From Heterohyrax brucei (lineage: Eukaryota > Chordata > Mammalia > Hyracoidea > Procaviidae), in assembly GCA_028571685.1 (NCBI GenBank), contig CM053166.1, positions 59,792,111 to 59,856,110 of the forward strand: 64,000 bases of DNA. Reading direction: 5' to 3'. Below the pieces are notes generated by a model. The model saw only the letters and a list, made by a program, of their open reading frames with translations. It had not been told where the DNA came from and searched no databases. The translations under genes were made by a program, and so were the position numbers. Below, one piece after another: positions 12,345 through 23,778 of this stretch. Positions within the stretch are counted from its first letter, which is position 1. The number at the start of each line of letters is the position of its first letter.

Positions 12345-12450
12345 GATGGTTTTTACTGGTCAATTCTTTTTGGAAGCAAGCCACTGGGTTCTTCTTCTTA
12401 GTCTGTCTTAATCTGGAAGTTCAGCTGAAAGCTTCCCACTGTGGGTGTGA
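12345..12450 (-). mobile_element. Short RTE 5' fragment inside L1M
   Basis: About 100 bases match the RTE 5' region in reverse: TAGTCTGTCTTAATCTGGAA followed by GCTGAAAG. The same stretch occurs at about 11,950-12,050 in RTE copy 2, only 300 bases away. It may be a local duplication or a separate tiny insertion. Confidence 0.7.
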
Positions 12451-12601
12451 AATGACTGGAAATGGACATGAAGGAACACTTTGAGATGATGAACATGTTT
12501 TATATACAGATAGAGAATGTGGGTTACAGAGGCATACTTATTTGTCAAAATTATACAGTTACAATTTTTGCATTCCAGTGTACATAAATCTTACCTCTGT
12601 A
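12451..12601 (+). mobile_element. Old L1M-type LINE, 3' end
   Basis: The remaining L1M 3'UTR: a GACTGGAAATGGACATGAAGG block, then a GTACATAAATCTTACCTC terminal block. Confidence 0.65.
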
Positions 12602-13915
12602 AAGAGGTCTCTTTAGCAAATGGTGCTGGCGAAATTGGATATCCATCTGCAAAAGACTGAAACAAGACCCATATCTCACACCTTACACAAAAATTAACTC
12701 TAAATGGATCAAGGGCCTAAATATCAAACCTAAGACAATAAAAATCATGCAAGAAAAAATAGAATCAATAATGGATGTTCTAATACACAGTTTAGATAGA
12801 CTTCAAAATCTGACAGTGTGATTAGCAGAACAGAAAATAGATAAATGTGAACCACGAAGAATCGAACACTTTTGTCCATCCAAAGACTTTATCAAAAGAG
12901 TTAAATGGCCACCTACAGAATGGGCAAAAAATATTTGGCAACTACATGTTGGACCATCATCTGATCTCCATAACCTACAAGGTTCTGCAATGTATCAACA
13001 AAAAAGGCAAATAACCCAATTAAGCTATGGGCAATGAAGATGGGCAGACACTTCACTAGAGAGGGCATCCAGGCAGCCAAAAGACATATGAGAATATGCT
13101 TATCATCATTAGCTATCAGAGAAATCTAAATCAAAACTACAATGAGATATCATCTCACCCCTACAAGGTTGGCCATGATTCCAAAACCACAAAACAATAA
13201 ATGCAGGAGAGGCTGTCTCCTACATTGCTAGTGGGATTGCAAGTTGGTACAACCTCTTTGGAAAGCCATCTGGTGCTTCCTTCAAAAGCTGGAAATCGAT
13301 ATACCATTTGATCCTGTAATTTCACTGCTTGGAAATTATCCTTCAGAAACAAAGGTTGTCACATGAGCAGACACATGTACATGAATGTTTATTTGCAATA
13401 CAGTCCACAATAGCTAAAAGATGGAATCAACCCAGATGTCCATCAACCAATGAAGAGATAAACAAACAGTGGTAGGTATACTCACTGGAACACTATGCTA
13501 TGCTAAAAAACAATGTAGATTTTAGAAAACATCTCATAACATGGTTTCAGTTGAAAGATATCATGCTGAGTGAAATCAGTCATATCAAAAGGACAAATAC
13601 TGTATGAGACCCCTGTTATACGGACTTAAAACTAGAATTATCTACAGAAGAAAATAACTGTGTTGGCTGCAAGGGTGGGGGGGTGAGGGTTTATCATGCC
13701 AGCCAATAGATGACATAATTGATAGACATTAGAATTTTATTCATTTACTGTAATTAATAGATAATAAAAATTAAAAGGTAATAATTTAGTGGGGAATTGA
13801 GGGAAGTGTAAGATAAAACAGGAATGGCAGAATTGTTTGGCCGTTGATGTTGTATGAAGGAAACATATTTTGTATTGTCTTGACATTTTCCATAATGAAA
13901 AGTTAAAAAACTAGA
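12602..13915 (+). mobile_element. L1-B LINE, 5'-truncated, ORF2 C-terminus and 3'UTR
   Basis: Starts inside the ORF2 C-terminal region (GGTGCTGGCGAAATTGGATA, the W-C-W block). It runs through the conserved tail, including the GGACAAATACTGTATGAGAC block near 13,590, into a 3'UTR unlike the other L1s here. It ends near 13,915. Stops break the frame. The divergent 3'UTR suggests an older lineage. Confidence 0.8.
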
Positions 13916-14135
13916 GGTATATGCATCTAATCAGATGGTTTTATCTCTCTCTCTTCTTATTTTTATGCATGATTTTTTGGTCAGTCTGCTTTAAATAGTC
14001 CTCTATAAAGATTATAGTGATATTTCAATATGAAAATGAGGGAAAAAATAATAAATCATCATTAATTCCTAAACTTTGAAGTAAATGGTATTTGTAGTTA
14101 CTTTGTAAGTCCCATCAACGCTAGGCTACATGCTT

Positions 14136-14218
14136 TCATAAATTTATACGGGAATGTAAATTTTCACTCAGTCATGTTAAATAAAAATAAATAAATAAAT
14201 AAATAAAAATAAAAAAGC
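14136..14218 (+). mobile_element. L1 type B 3'UTR tail fragment with (AAAT)n
   Basis: The last 80 bases match the end of the insertion at 2563-3244: AAATTTATACGGGAATGT, then GTCATGTTAAAT. An (AAAT)n tail follows at about 14,185-14,210. Confidence 0.75.
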
Positions 14219-14467
14219 CTCATTTTAAGAATCAAATAAGTGAATATCTGAAAGATTTTGAAGACATTGTTAAAGCTTACATTAGGATTAAGGGAGCAAT
14301 TCTTGCTTTTAATAGTAATCAGACTTTTTAGTAAGTATGCAACCAGTTGTGTTGATCATGTTGATCACAAAATGGAGTTAGATAAATATGGCCATTGGTT
14401 TGCTTCAGAGTAGGATGTCTTTACATTCAAGCTTAGTGTAAGCATTCAAAAGTGCTACTAGACAGTC

Positions 14468-14629
14468 AAGGAGCCTAGGTTGTGTTGTGGTTAAGAGTTC
14501 AGCTGATAACCCAAAAGTTGCCAGTTCAAATCCATCAGGTGCTTCTTGGAAACCTTACGAGACAATTCTCTGTCCTGTAGGGTGGCTATGAGTCAAAACC
14601 GGCTTGACTGTATCAAACAATAACAATAG
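14468..14629 (+). mobile_element. AfroSINE
   Basis: Plus-strand tRNA-headed SINE: GTTGTGGTTAAGAG head, CAGTTCAAATCCATCAGG B-box region, TTGGAAACC body and TGGCTATGAGTCA tail. The (CAATAA)-like end joins a second SINE directly. Confidence 0.88.
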
Positions 14630-14822
14630 GTGGCACAAACAGTTTGTGATTATCTGCTAACTGAAAGGTTGGTACCCACCTTGTGAGTCTATGGAAGAAA
14701 AAGCTTGGTGATATGCTTCTACAGAAATTACACCAATAAAATTCTATGGAGCAGTTCCATTCTGTATCACATGGAATCACCATGAGCCTATAGCGATTAG
14801 ACAACAGCTAACAGCAATAGTA
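14630..14822 (+). mobile_element. AfroSINE2-type SINE
   Basis: Longer SINE subtype: GGTGGCACAAACAG head, GCTAACTGAAAGGTT, and an inner body with CTATGGAGCAGTTC and CATTCTGTATCACATGG. The tail (ATCACCATGAGCC) is RTE-like. Confidence 0.85.
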
Positions 14823-14850
14823 GACAGTGGAATATTTGTCAACTGAATAG

Positions 14851-14986
14851 CTCCTGGAGCCTCTGGGTGGTACAAACAGTTAATGCTTTCACTTCCATTG
14901 AAAAGATTGTGGAGCACAGTTCTACTCTGACACACGTATCATCACCATGAGTCAGAGTTAAATTGCCGGCAAATGGTGGCTTTGGT
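14851..14986 (+). mobile_element. AfroSINE2-type SINE, internally deleted
   Basis: The head GGAGCCTCTGGGTGGTACAA joins the rear part GTGGAGCACAGTTCTACTCT and a CATCACCATGAGTCAGAG tail. The middle of the element is missing. Confidence 0.8.
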
Positions 14987-15175
14987 GAATAGCTACTAAA
15001 CCAGAGAAAAGCTCAGATACTGTGACCACCATAAGTTTCCATCCAGTCAATAAAGTTGATTTCTCTTTTACTTTAAATTGTATACCCTACAACCCCACCT
15101 TCATCTACGTCACTGGGCTGTTGTACTTCAAAAGCCATTTGTTGAGTGCTGGATTTAAATAAGTAAACAAATAAA

Positions 15176-15331
15176 TAATCTATTGGTATGAAGTCAGTTC
15201 CGACTCATGGTGACCCTATATGACAGAGTAGAACTGCCCCGTAGAGTTTCCAAGGAGTGCTGGATGAATTTGAGCTGCCAACCTTTTGATTAGCAGCCAT
15301 AGCTCTTAATCACTATAACACCAGGTTTTCT
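15176..15331 (-). mobile_element. AfroSINE
   Basis: Minus-strand SINE: RTE-like tail at the left (TCCGACTCATGGTGACCCTA), body (GTTTCCAAGGAGTG) and tRNA-like head at the right (TTAGCAGCCATAGCTC). Confidence 0.9.
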
Positions 15332-15354
15332 GCTAGATGAAAAGTATTTGTGAA

Positions 15355-15516
15355 ATTTACCAACTGTGTAAACTTGGGCAAGTTGTTTAAGTTCTACTTA
15401 GCTCAGTGTCCTCATTTGTAAAATTATAATACTGGTATTTACTTCATAGTTTTCTCGTAAGAATTAAATGAATCAGTATGAGTAAAGTACTTAGGACAGT
15501 ACTTGACACATAAAAC
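15355..15516 (+). mobile_element. MIR SINE, core and 3' part
   Basis: ACTTGGGCAAGTTGTTTAAG, a CCTCATTTGTAAAATTATAAT block and a GAATTAAATGA block match the ancient mammalian MIR. A younger AfroSINE splits it at 15,517. Confidence 0.8.
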
Positions 15517-15712
15517 TCATTCCTGCCAAGTTGATGTTGACTGGTAGAGACCTTACAGGACAGAGTAGAGCTGCCCTATAGGATTTCCAAGACTAAGTAG
15601 TTACAGAAGTAGACCACCACATCTTTACCCCTTGGAGGGGCTGAAAGGTTTGAACTGATGAACTTTTTGGTTAACAGCCAAGTGCTTAACTACTGTTCCA
15701 TCACAGCTCCTC
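15517..15712 (-). mobile_element. AfroSINE (longer subtype) inserted in MIR
   Basis: Minus-strand SINE: GACAGAGTAGAGCTGCCC, CTGAAAGGTTTGAAC, then head GGTTAACAGCCAAGTGC. The MIR sequence CACATA before it and GACATAGTA after it fit insertion into one MIR copy. Confidence 0.85.
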
Positions 15713-15765
15713 ATGAGACATAGTACTATGAGAAGGATTGCTTATTATCATTACTTATCATAACT
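15713..15765 (+). mobile_element. MIR SINE, 3' end
   Basis: GACATAGTA and a TTATTATCATTA block fit the end of the MIR begun at 15,355. Confidence 0.5.
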
Positions 15766-18700
15766 GATGAGATCCTTGCTGTTTTTTCAGCTAAGAGCTC
15801 TTAATAACTGAATTAAGCTTCATAGTCCCTCTAAATTCCCAGGCAACCTGGCATCTTCATGCTGTATATAGCTGGTTTTAGTGGGTTCTTGGTATGATAT
15901 CACCACCACCCACTCTTGCATTTCTATTCCTATTTGGTTATTAATGGCCTCATACTCCTTTTGTTTTGGCTTCTGTCACTAAAGAGTGACTTTATTGGAG
16001 CCTGTTAAGAGCTTGGAGGGAAACCTGGGAAAAAATGTGGGTTACTGATAGAAGGAATTTTGAACTACCTGAGTGATCACTTCATTTACTTGAGGGGGAC
16101 TCAAGCCCTACAAAGCTTATTAAAACTCATATTGACAGTCTTATCTAACACAATTGTTAAGAATCCTAGGTAGAGCGGGAATCACTCTTACGTTCAGAAG
16201 TACATGTGGATAATGAAAAGATACGGCTCTTTTAAATCCATCCATCAAGACCCCAGAGGCAGAAAGACTCAGGCAGTGTGAAACTTCTTCCAAATGAAAG
16301 TGGCTTATTTACACTGCTATTCAAATTTAGAATGGAAATTAAGGTTAGGTTTAGGGAACTTCATGATTATCTGAAGTATGAGCCTCTGACTGAGGCTTTG
16401 TGCAGCCTCTCTAGAGGTCAGAGTGGCTTGGCTCAAAATAGACCTGAGTCGCTGGTTTTCTGTGACATAATTTGCCTGTATTGACCACATTCATGATCAT
16501 AGTTTGATCATTATCACAAGAAATCCAGCCTGATCTATACCTCAGTAGCCAAACTCACACTAGCCTCATCTCCCTCTGAAGGCAGAGATTATCCACATGG
16601 ATAAAAATGTCTGCATCCATTGGGCAGGGTATCCCAGGAACCGATAAGTGTGATCCCTAGAAGCTTATTCTGGTTTCCTGTGCTAAAACAATCCCCAAGT
16701 ATAGGCAGCTACTCTGCTTGCAAATGAGAACTCAAACTTCCTATGTCCTTTCTGCTTCTCAGAACTGTTTCTGCATTGAGTCAGTTGCTTTTAAAACTAT
16801 AACATCATTAAAATGTTTCATTTTGTCTTTATATTTTATTCAGGATTGCATCTTCGCTGTTTATGGTGTTTTTCTTTTCTCCTCTTTATCCAATTCAGGG
16901 AAATTTTCAAAGATTGATCAAAAGTATTTTTACAAAAAGGCCAGATTAAAAATGAGTAAAAGTGAATATGATAAAAAAGAAACTTGATGACCTTAGGCAG
17001 ATAATTCAATTATTTCAATAAAGTTTTTTGTATATAAATTGCAGATACACAGTCGTAAGGGAGAATTAGAGTTTATGAGCTTCTTGCTGTTGTTGTTGTT
17101 ATTAACATTCTTATAAAATTTGGAAACTGGCTAGCTACTTTCTGGTTCTTAAAGTCTGGAAAAGAACTTAAGTTCTGATGTTTTAAATAATTATGTATAG
17201 ATATTACCATTAGCTATCTATATTATGCACACCACTTTCTCCTTCTTATCCTATCTGTCCTAGGTTCAATTTTGTCTTTTGGGTTCTCTCTGGCCCAACA
17301 TTTGTTAAACAGACATCACTCAGCAGGTAACAAATGGAATAGGGAATGTGTGGAGAGGGACAAACAATTGCCAAATATGAGCATGTTGAACTCGTCCTTC
17401 CATCCTCCCACCAACCACTGGCAGGCAAGGAAGTAAAGGATTAACTCCAGAGAAAATTCCTGATTATCACTCATTGACTTGCACATGATTTGTACGTAGA
17501 AATGAGTGAAAGGGAGTTCTGGAGCCCCTGACATCCCTATTATTTGTCAGGCAATGATTTATCTAGAAAGGTGCATAGAGAGCTTATGAGAATGTTACGG
17601 GTTAACAAGATATTAGAGTCATGAGTATCATACCTTTTCCCTATACATGTCTGTTCTATTATTTGTACTTAATAAAGGTGAGATGTATTCCCAGGGGTCT
17701 TACCAGTAATTCTAATATATTCAGCCCTAGTGCTGCTTCAACAACTGTTAACCTCTGCAAACTTCATTGTTCCTGTCACTAGCTGTAACTCATATGATGT
17801 GCTCTATCAGTGTGTTCTAAATACAGACATACTTTTCTTATTTTTCCATTTAACTGCTCAAGTCTGCATTTCTTTGAAGGCCACTTTCTATCTTCTGAGA
17901 CCCTTTTTCTTTCTTTCTTTTTATGGGGGGGGGCTTTTACTTTTCCTCATTGCTCCTCCCAACTCTATCTAGTTGTCTAGGTACACAAGCGCTTGCACTG
18001 TCCAAGTGCAAGTCAGCCTGTGTTTCATACTCAAATGGAAAAAGATCTGGGGTTTGATGTGTCCACTACCACCAGTGCTTCTCAAAGCTAAAACATGTTG
18101 CTGCTAAAGACTTACCCTGTGTGCTCCATGGGGGATACTTGTTTACTGCTACAATGAGGCCTTGATGAACAGATCCGGAAAAGGATGGAGGCCTTGATGA
18201 ACAGATCCTGGAAAAGGATGGTATGGTCCTTTCTAAGAAGACTGTGCCATTGTTGCAATGTGAACACCCCTGTACCCCACTCTGAGGTACAAATTGCCCC
18301 CTAAAGGGTCAATATTGGTTTAGGTATTTGTTATCTAGTAAAGCGACTTTATTCTGCAGGGATTTGTAGTACAAGAATTGGGTGCCATTTACTATTAGAC
18401 TTCCAAAATGCAGTGTATGTAATCATACCCATTTTCTTTAGCCTCTGAGCTCCTGGACACTTTCTCAGGGAATGATAATGTGAATTTTGACTATTTTCTT
18501 GTTAGAGACAAGGAAAAAAAAAGTTTGAATTCCTCATGCATTGTGTGGTTTTATATATGTGGGTTAAAAAGGCTTTTGTGGTTTAATATAGTGACCTGAC
18601 TAGTGCATTTAATATTATATCTGTGGATAAATGCACCAAGGTCCAAATAATTGGCTTATACATAACATATGGAAGCACAACTAATTTAAATTTCAGATTG

Positions 18701-19205
18701 ACTATGCAATTTATCACCCCATTTTGCCTTTCCTTATTCATGGAAGTACATGACACTAAGGAATGCTTACCATGCAAATAATCAACTGGACAATGTAAGC
18801 AAGGAATAAAATATTGTTTTTCAATGAGATGATGTTAATAACTCTAGAATGTTTCAGATACAGATAAGCTTGATCATGTGTAATAGTTTGTAAACAGTGA
18901 AAAGAATTTCATGAGCATCTTGGTACTTCTGGGAATAATTTGGCCATTAAAAAAGCAACAGCAAGACAATAAACTAATAGAAAAACCTACAAAGTATTTT
19001 TAAAAAGAAACATTGCTATATATTGGTTATCTACTTTCACAATTTAAATACTGACATTACAAAAGTATGTTAAATAAGCATGCTTAGCATACTTACTTTA
19101 TAAAAGTATCTTTTGTCAGTTTGATGTAAGCTAGGTTGGGTAAATAAACAATGAAATCCAGAATTAATATTCCAAATTGTAATTGCTGGGGAACAGTGAA
19201 AACCT
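15766..19205. other. Long unique region, no gene recognised
   Basis: About 3.4 kb with no young repeats. Open frames at 16,278-16,484 and 16,718-16,987 (plus) and 17,246-17,534 (minus) show no recognisable domain and are short enough to be chance. A small (TTG)n lies near 17,085 and a G run at about 17,925-17,933. If the exon at 19,206 is real, the part below 19,205 would be its 3'UTR; ATTAAA-type poly(A) signals occur on the minus strand near 18,585 and 18,610. Confidence 0.5.
18156..18220. repeat. 32/33-base perfect tandem duplication
   Basis: The unit starting GAGGCCTTGATGAACAGATC occurs at 18,156-18,187 and again at 18,188-18,220. They differ only by one inserted T. It lies in otherwise unique sequence and looks recent. 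Confidence 0.95.
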
Positions 19206-19452
19206 CTAAATAGAAATGACTCTTAAAAATAAATCTTTGAGTGACTTCAAGTCTGTCTGATATCTCTTTCCTAAAGTACCGAGCATTCGTTGCCTCGCAT
19301 CTGAAGGAGATGGTTTTATCTTGCTGGAGCTTCTATATATATGCGTTTGTTTATTTTCTGAAGGTGATTCTTCATCATAAGGCATTGGAAACAGACTCTC
19401 CAGGGAAAACATCTGTTCAGCTATAATGCTAGCATCTGCCAAGTTATGTGTG
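19206..19452 (-). CDS. Candidate terminal coding exon, unidentified gene
   Basis: I do not recognise the protein. What is seen: on the minus strand a pyrimidine-rich tract (ACGCTCTTTTTTCTTAG) ends in an AG acceptor at 19,453-19,454. One open frame follows to TAG at 19,206-19,208, giving about 81 codons after one phase base. The inferred peptide is hydrophilic, with an acidic stretch (MPYDEESPSENK), then SSSKIKPSPSDAR and a basic QRMLGTLGKRYQTDLKSLKD tail. Four CpGs fall within about 75 bases (including GCGAGG, AACGAA, CTCGGT), which is unusual in this CpG-poor window. No repeat is recognised here. Minus-strand ATTAAA signals near 18,585-18,614 could end a 3'UTR. It could be a real last exon, a pseudogene exon or chance. 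No upstream exon was found. Confidence 0.35.
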
Positions 19453-19799
19453 CTAAGAAAAAAGAGCGTAATATTAGTAATTCAGGGACACCAAATCCAC
19501 AAGCTGGCATAATATCAAAGACAGACAAGTTGCATTTTTCTTTCATTGCTACTATATACACTCTGGAGCAATCTTCAGAGGTCTGGCCCAGCTCTGGCTG
19601 TTCCAGGTAAAGGACTTGCAGGTGAGATAACACTGCACTTAGCAGTCAGTTCTGGAGGTCTTTGGGCCCATGTAGCAAAAGGACCTCAAAACAAACTAGA
19701 CACTGGACCTGATTTAGGGTCTCCCTGTGTTTTTCCCTGTTGCTTCAGGCTGACTTGGTATATACGGGTCTGATGTCCTGGGGCTGGCATTGTGTGAAA
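19453..19799. other. Unique sequence, no feature recognised
   Basis: If the candidate exon is real, this is intron immediately upstream of it. The overlapping minus-strand frame at 19,421-19,633 is in another phase and has no recognised domain. Confidence 0.4.
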
Positions 19800-19990
19800 G
19801 AGGTATAACATGGTAGTTAAGAATACTGGCACTAGAGTCAGATTGCCTTGGCATAGGCTCTTCGCTCTGTCACTGAATATGTACGCTTGGGAAAGTTACT
19901 GAACCTCTCTGAGCTTCTATTTTCTCATGTCATGAATGGGTATAATTCTTTCGGAGTGGATGTAAATAACATTCTGCAGAGGCACCACAT
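19800..19990 (+). mobile_element. MIR SINE
   Basis: TATAACATGGTAGTTAAGAA, GAGTCAGATTGCCT, TGGGAAAGTTACTGAACCTC and TGAATGGGTATAAT match the MIR head and core in order. Confidence 0.85.
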
Positions 19991-20069
19991 GCAATCTTGA
20001 AATATGTGCTCTTAGAACTATTTAGAATGAATAGCAAAATACTTCATGCTGACCTAATTAGACCTGGGC

Positions 20070-20270
20070 AATAACTGTTGTTGTTGAGTCACTTCTGACT
20101 CATAGCAACCTCAGGTGACAGAGTATAACTTCCCCATAGGGTGTTCTAGAATACAATCTTTATGGAAGCAGATCACTAGGTCTTTATTCTGCAGTGCAGC
20201 TGGATAGATTTGAACCACCAACCTTTCAGTTAGCAGTTGAGTGCTTAACCATTGTACCACCAAAGCTTCT
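20070..20270 (-). mobile_element. AfroSINE (longer subtype)
   Basis: Minus-strand SINE: left tail GTTGTTGTTGAGTCAC, body with a CTTTATGGAAGCAGATCA block, right head TTAGCAGTTGAGTGCTTAAC. Confidence 0.88.
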
Positions 20271-21019
20271 TGGATATTAACCAGCCCTATGATAAAAGTC
20301 CCCTTTGGGAGAAGGCCCTGATTGATTCTCCATAGGATTTTAACCTATATACATACCTACTTTACCCCCACTCTCTTTACTCCAATAAAATCCTTTAAGC
20401 CTCCCTCAGCTGTAGTCTACGCTCCCTGCCATGAGGGTGGTGAGCAACTTGAGAAATTTCTGGAAGCTTTTTCAAGGATTCCTGTGATTTAACCTGATTG
20501 GGCTTAAGCTCTCATTCCAGTTTGATTCTACAGGGGTTTACCAAGTGTTTCTGAAGGGTGAAGTATTTCAGTGCTGAGTAGGATTTTGGTGCTGGCAAAA
20601 GCCAACATTGGTTTTAAAATGTCTTCACTTATCCAGTCAATGCTTATCTGATTCAGTATATATCTGATACATTTAGCTGTTTATTGATAGCTTCTTTTGA
20701 TCCTCCTTCTCCATTTTTAACTGTGTGCCCAGTAGTGCAGAAGCAAACAGTGGTCATTCCTTGGGGACGCATGAGATATCAATGCAAGCTGAGAAAAAGT
20801 GGAAATGAGACATCCTTTTGAGTGTTAAACTATAAATGTTTTATGAAATAGATCAAAAGAAAGAATAAGTTACTCAAAGAAGCAAACTGGCTTTGGGGGC
20901 CAGCAAGGCTAGACAGCAACCAGCCTTGTTCTGTTAACATCTCTGAAGAATGAGTCAGCCTTGGTAGTGGTAGAAAAGGAAATGTAATACTGTCAGGACT
21001 CATCTAAGCTCATTCTAGA
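20271..21019. other. No gene or recognised repeat
   Basis: Unique-looking sequence. No frame with coding character and no structured RNA seen. Confidence 0.5.
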
Positions 21020-21141
21020 AGAGGGAATCTGGGTCAAGTACAGTGGCAGGTAGTGTTGCTTGTGTTAATATGCTCAGCTACTAATGAAAATGTTGGAAGT
21101 TTGAGTTCACTCAGAGGGATCTTTAAAAAAAAGCGTGGCAT
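21020..21141 (+). mobile_element. AfroSINE2-like 5' fragment joined to L1-C
   Basis: ACAGTGGCAGGTAG, GCTCAGCTACTAATGAAAAT and GTTGGAAGTTTGAGTTCAC look like a decayed AfroSINE2 head. An A run and a short CGTGGCATCACACC stretch follow, then L1 sequence. An inverted copy of this end lies at 21,924-22,012. Confidence 0.5.
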
Positions 21142-23165
21142 CACACCATGAACAAAAACTAACACAAAATGCACCAAAGACCTAAATATAAAATTTAAAA
21201 CGAAAAAGATTATGGAAGAGAAAATAGGGACAATGCTAGGAGCCCTAATACATGGGATAAATAGAACACAAAGCATAACAAAAAATGCACAGACACCAGA
21301 AGAGAATCTAGATAACTGGGCGCTCCTAAGAATCAAACAATTATGCTCATCAAAGGACTTCACAAAAAAGATAAAAAGACAGCCTACAGATTGGCAAGAC
21401 TTTTTGGCTATGAGACATTTGATCAGTGTCTAATCTCTAAAATCTATATACTGCAAAATCTCAACACCAAAAAGACAAATAATCCAATTAAAATATGGGT
21501 GAAGGATATGAACAGGTACTTTTCTAAAGAAGGCATTCAGGAAGCTAACAGATACATGAGAAAAAAAGTAGCAATTATTGGCTATTAGAGAAATGCAAAT
21601 CAAAACTACAATAAGATACCATCTCACACCAACAAGGCTGGCATTAGTCCAAAATCACAAAATAATAAATGTTGATGAGACTGTGGAGAGACTGGAATAC
21701 TTATACACTGCTGATGGAATGCAAAATGGTACAACCACTTTGAAAATTGATTGGGTGCTTCAGTGGAAAGCTATAAATAGAAGTACTATGCAATTCAGCA
21801 ATCCAACTGCTTGGAATGTATCCTAGAGAAATAATAGCAGTCACAAATATATATATATGCACACCCATGTTCATTGCAGCACTGTTGACAATAACAAAAA
21901 TATAGAAGCAGTCTATGTGTTTCTTGTGTTAGTTTTTCTACATGGTATGACACCAGGCTTTTTTTTTTTTTTTTTAAGGTGCCTTTGGGTGAACTCAAAC
22001 TTCCAAAATTTTCAACACACAAATATAAAAACAAAATATGCTATATTCACATAATGGAATACTACACAATGATAAAGAACAATGATGAACCCACAAAACA
22101 TCTCACAACATAAATGAATCTTGAAGGCATTGTGGTGAGTGAAATAAGTCAGTTTCAAAAGGACAAATGTTGTATGAGACCACTATTATAAGAATTTAAG
22201 AAATGGTTTAAACACAGAAGAAAACATTCTTTGATGGTTACAAGGGCGGGGAGGGAGGCAGAGGGCTATTTGCTAACTAGACAACAGATAAGAATTATTT
22301 TAGGTAGATGAAATGACTAAACACGGTGCAAGAGAAGTCAGCACAACTAGAGTAACCCAAAAGCTATGAAGTTTACTAACTACAACCAAACAGTTCAAGG
22401 GACAGAGTAGTAAGTCTGGGGGTCTGAGGACTGTGGTATCAGGGGACATCTAGGTCAACTGGCATAATGGAGTTTATTAAGAAAATGTTCTGCATGCCAC
22501 TTCGGTGAGTGGTGTCTGGGGTCTTAAAAGTGTGCTAGTAGCCGTCTAAGACCTATCAATTTGTCCCAACCCAGGTGGAGCAAAGGAGAATAAGGAATAC
22601 CAAAGACATTAGGAAAATAATAGCTCAAGAGACAAAAGAGCCACATTACCAGAGACTTCATCAGCCTGAGACCAGAAGAACTAGATGATGCCCAGCTACC
22701 ACCAATGACTGCTTGACAGAAGACACAATAGAGAATTCCTGCAGGAGAAGAAGAAAAGTGGAGTGCAGAAGTCAAATTAATGTGAAAAAGACCAAATTTA
22801 ACAGTCTGGCTGAGACTAGAGGAACCCCAGAAGACATGGCCCTAAGACTTTCTGTTAACTCAGAATTAAAACCATTCCCAAAGCCAACAGTTCAGACAAA
22901 GATTAGACTGGACTATAAGACACAAAATAATACTCATGAAGAGTATGCATCTTAGTTCTAGCAGATAAATGAGACTAAATCAGTAGCTCCTGTCCTGAGA
23001 AGATGGAATGGGATAGGAGCTGAGTGGACACTGGAAATGCAAGGTGGAAAGGTGGAGTATGCTGTCATAATTTTAAGGATTGCAACCAATGTCACAAAAA
23101 ATTTATATACATTCTTGTATGAGAAATAAATGAGCTGTAAATTTTCACATAAGCACAAGAAAAAA
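21142..23165 (+). mobile_element. L1-C LINE, 5'-truncated, ORF2 C-terminus and 3'UTR
   Basis: Starts at the ORF2 C-terminal block with AAAAACTAACACAA and continues through the tail motifs (for example GACAAATGTTGTATGAGACC near 22,162). It then enters the 3'UTR, with GGGGACATCTAGGTCAACTG near 22,442, and ends in an A-rich tail at 23,165. An inverted block at 21,921-22,020 interrupts it. The longest frames, such as 21,343-21,588, are fragments of ORF2. Confidence 0.88.
21924..22012 (-). repeat. Inverted copy of the L1-C left junction, inside L1-C
   Basis: This stretch is the reverse complement of 21,087-21,168, with a few mismatches and a longer T run (21,959-21,975). It includes both the SINE-like part and the adjoining L1 start (TTGTGTTAGTTTTT). 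The spacer between arms is about 755 bases. See the findings for possible causes. Confidence 0.85.
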
Positions 23166-23167
23166 AA

Positions 23168-23280
23168 CCTGATGATCTTCTGAAAAATCAGGCATGGAAA
23201 ACCCTGTGGAGCACAGTTCTCCTCTGACTCACATGGGTAGCTGTGAGTTGGAATTAACTCAACAGCAACTGCACTGGTTT
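23168..23280 (+). mobile_element. AfroSINE2 3' part
   Basis: GGAAAACCCTGTGGAGCACA, CTCTGACTCACATGGG, then tail AGCTGTGAGTTGGAATTAAC. The head is missing. Confidence 0.85.
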
Positions 23281-23530
23281 AGAATTTATAGCTGTTATGA
23301 GAAGAATTTAGTGGAAGTCAATAGAGCCTCCTTTAGGACATTGTAAAGTAGCCCTAGAGTGGTGAATGCATGAAACTTACTGCGTATTAGGACATTTTGT
23401 CAGTGGTAAGCAGGGGTTTCCATTAATTACTTGACCCTAGTAAGCTCTGTCCACTGACTTGTTGTTCTGTGTATGCCTCATCTGCCCACCCAGAGTGGCT
23501 ATTTTGGCAAAGCAGAAGATTATGGGACTA
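23281..23530. other. No feature recognised
   Basis: Unique-looking sequence without coding signal. Confidence 0.5.
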
Positions 23531-23542
23531 ATATTTATACAG

Positions 23543-23571
23543 TCAAGCCAAGTGCCATCAAGTTGGATCTG
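23543..23571 (-). mobile_element. 29-base SINE tail insertion with 12-base target duplication
   Basis: A minus-strand SINE 3' end of only 29 bases (GCCAAGTGCCATCAAGTTGG) is flanked by ATATTTATACAG at 23,531-23,542 and 23,572-23,583. Confidence 0.8.
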
Positions 23572-23778
23572 ATATTTATACAGGGGTATGAATTATTACA
23601 GTGACTGATGAACACTTATGAAATTAACTGGGTGAGAGTCAGAAATACACAATATGCTAATGCAACTCTTTGGAAGCCAGAAAATGTAAGAACTTGGAAC
23701 AAATGCGTTAACTTCTCTCAGTCTCAGTAAGATGGTAATATCATCTAACAGGGCCATTGCAAGAATTAGACAAACTAA

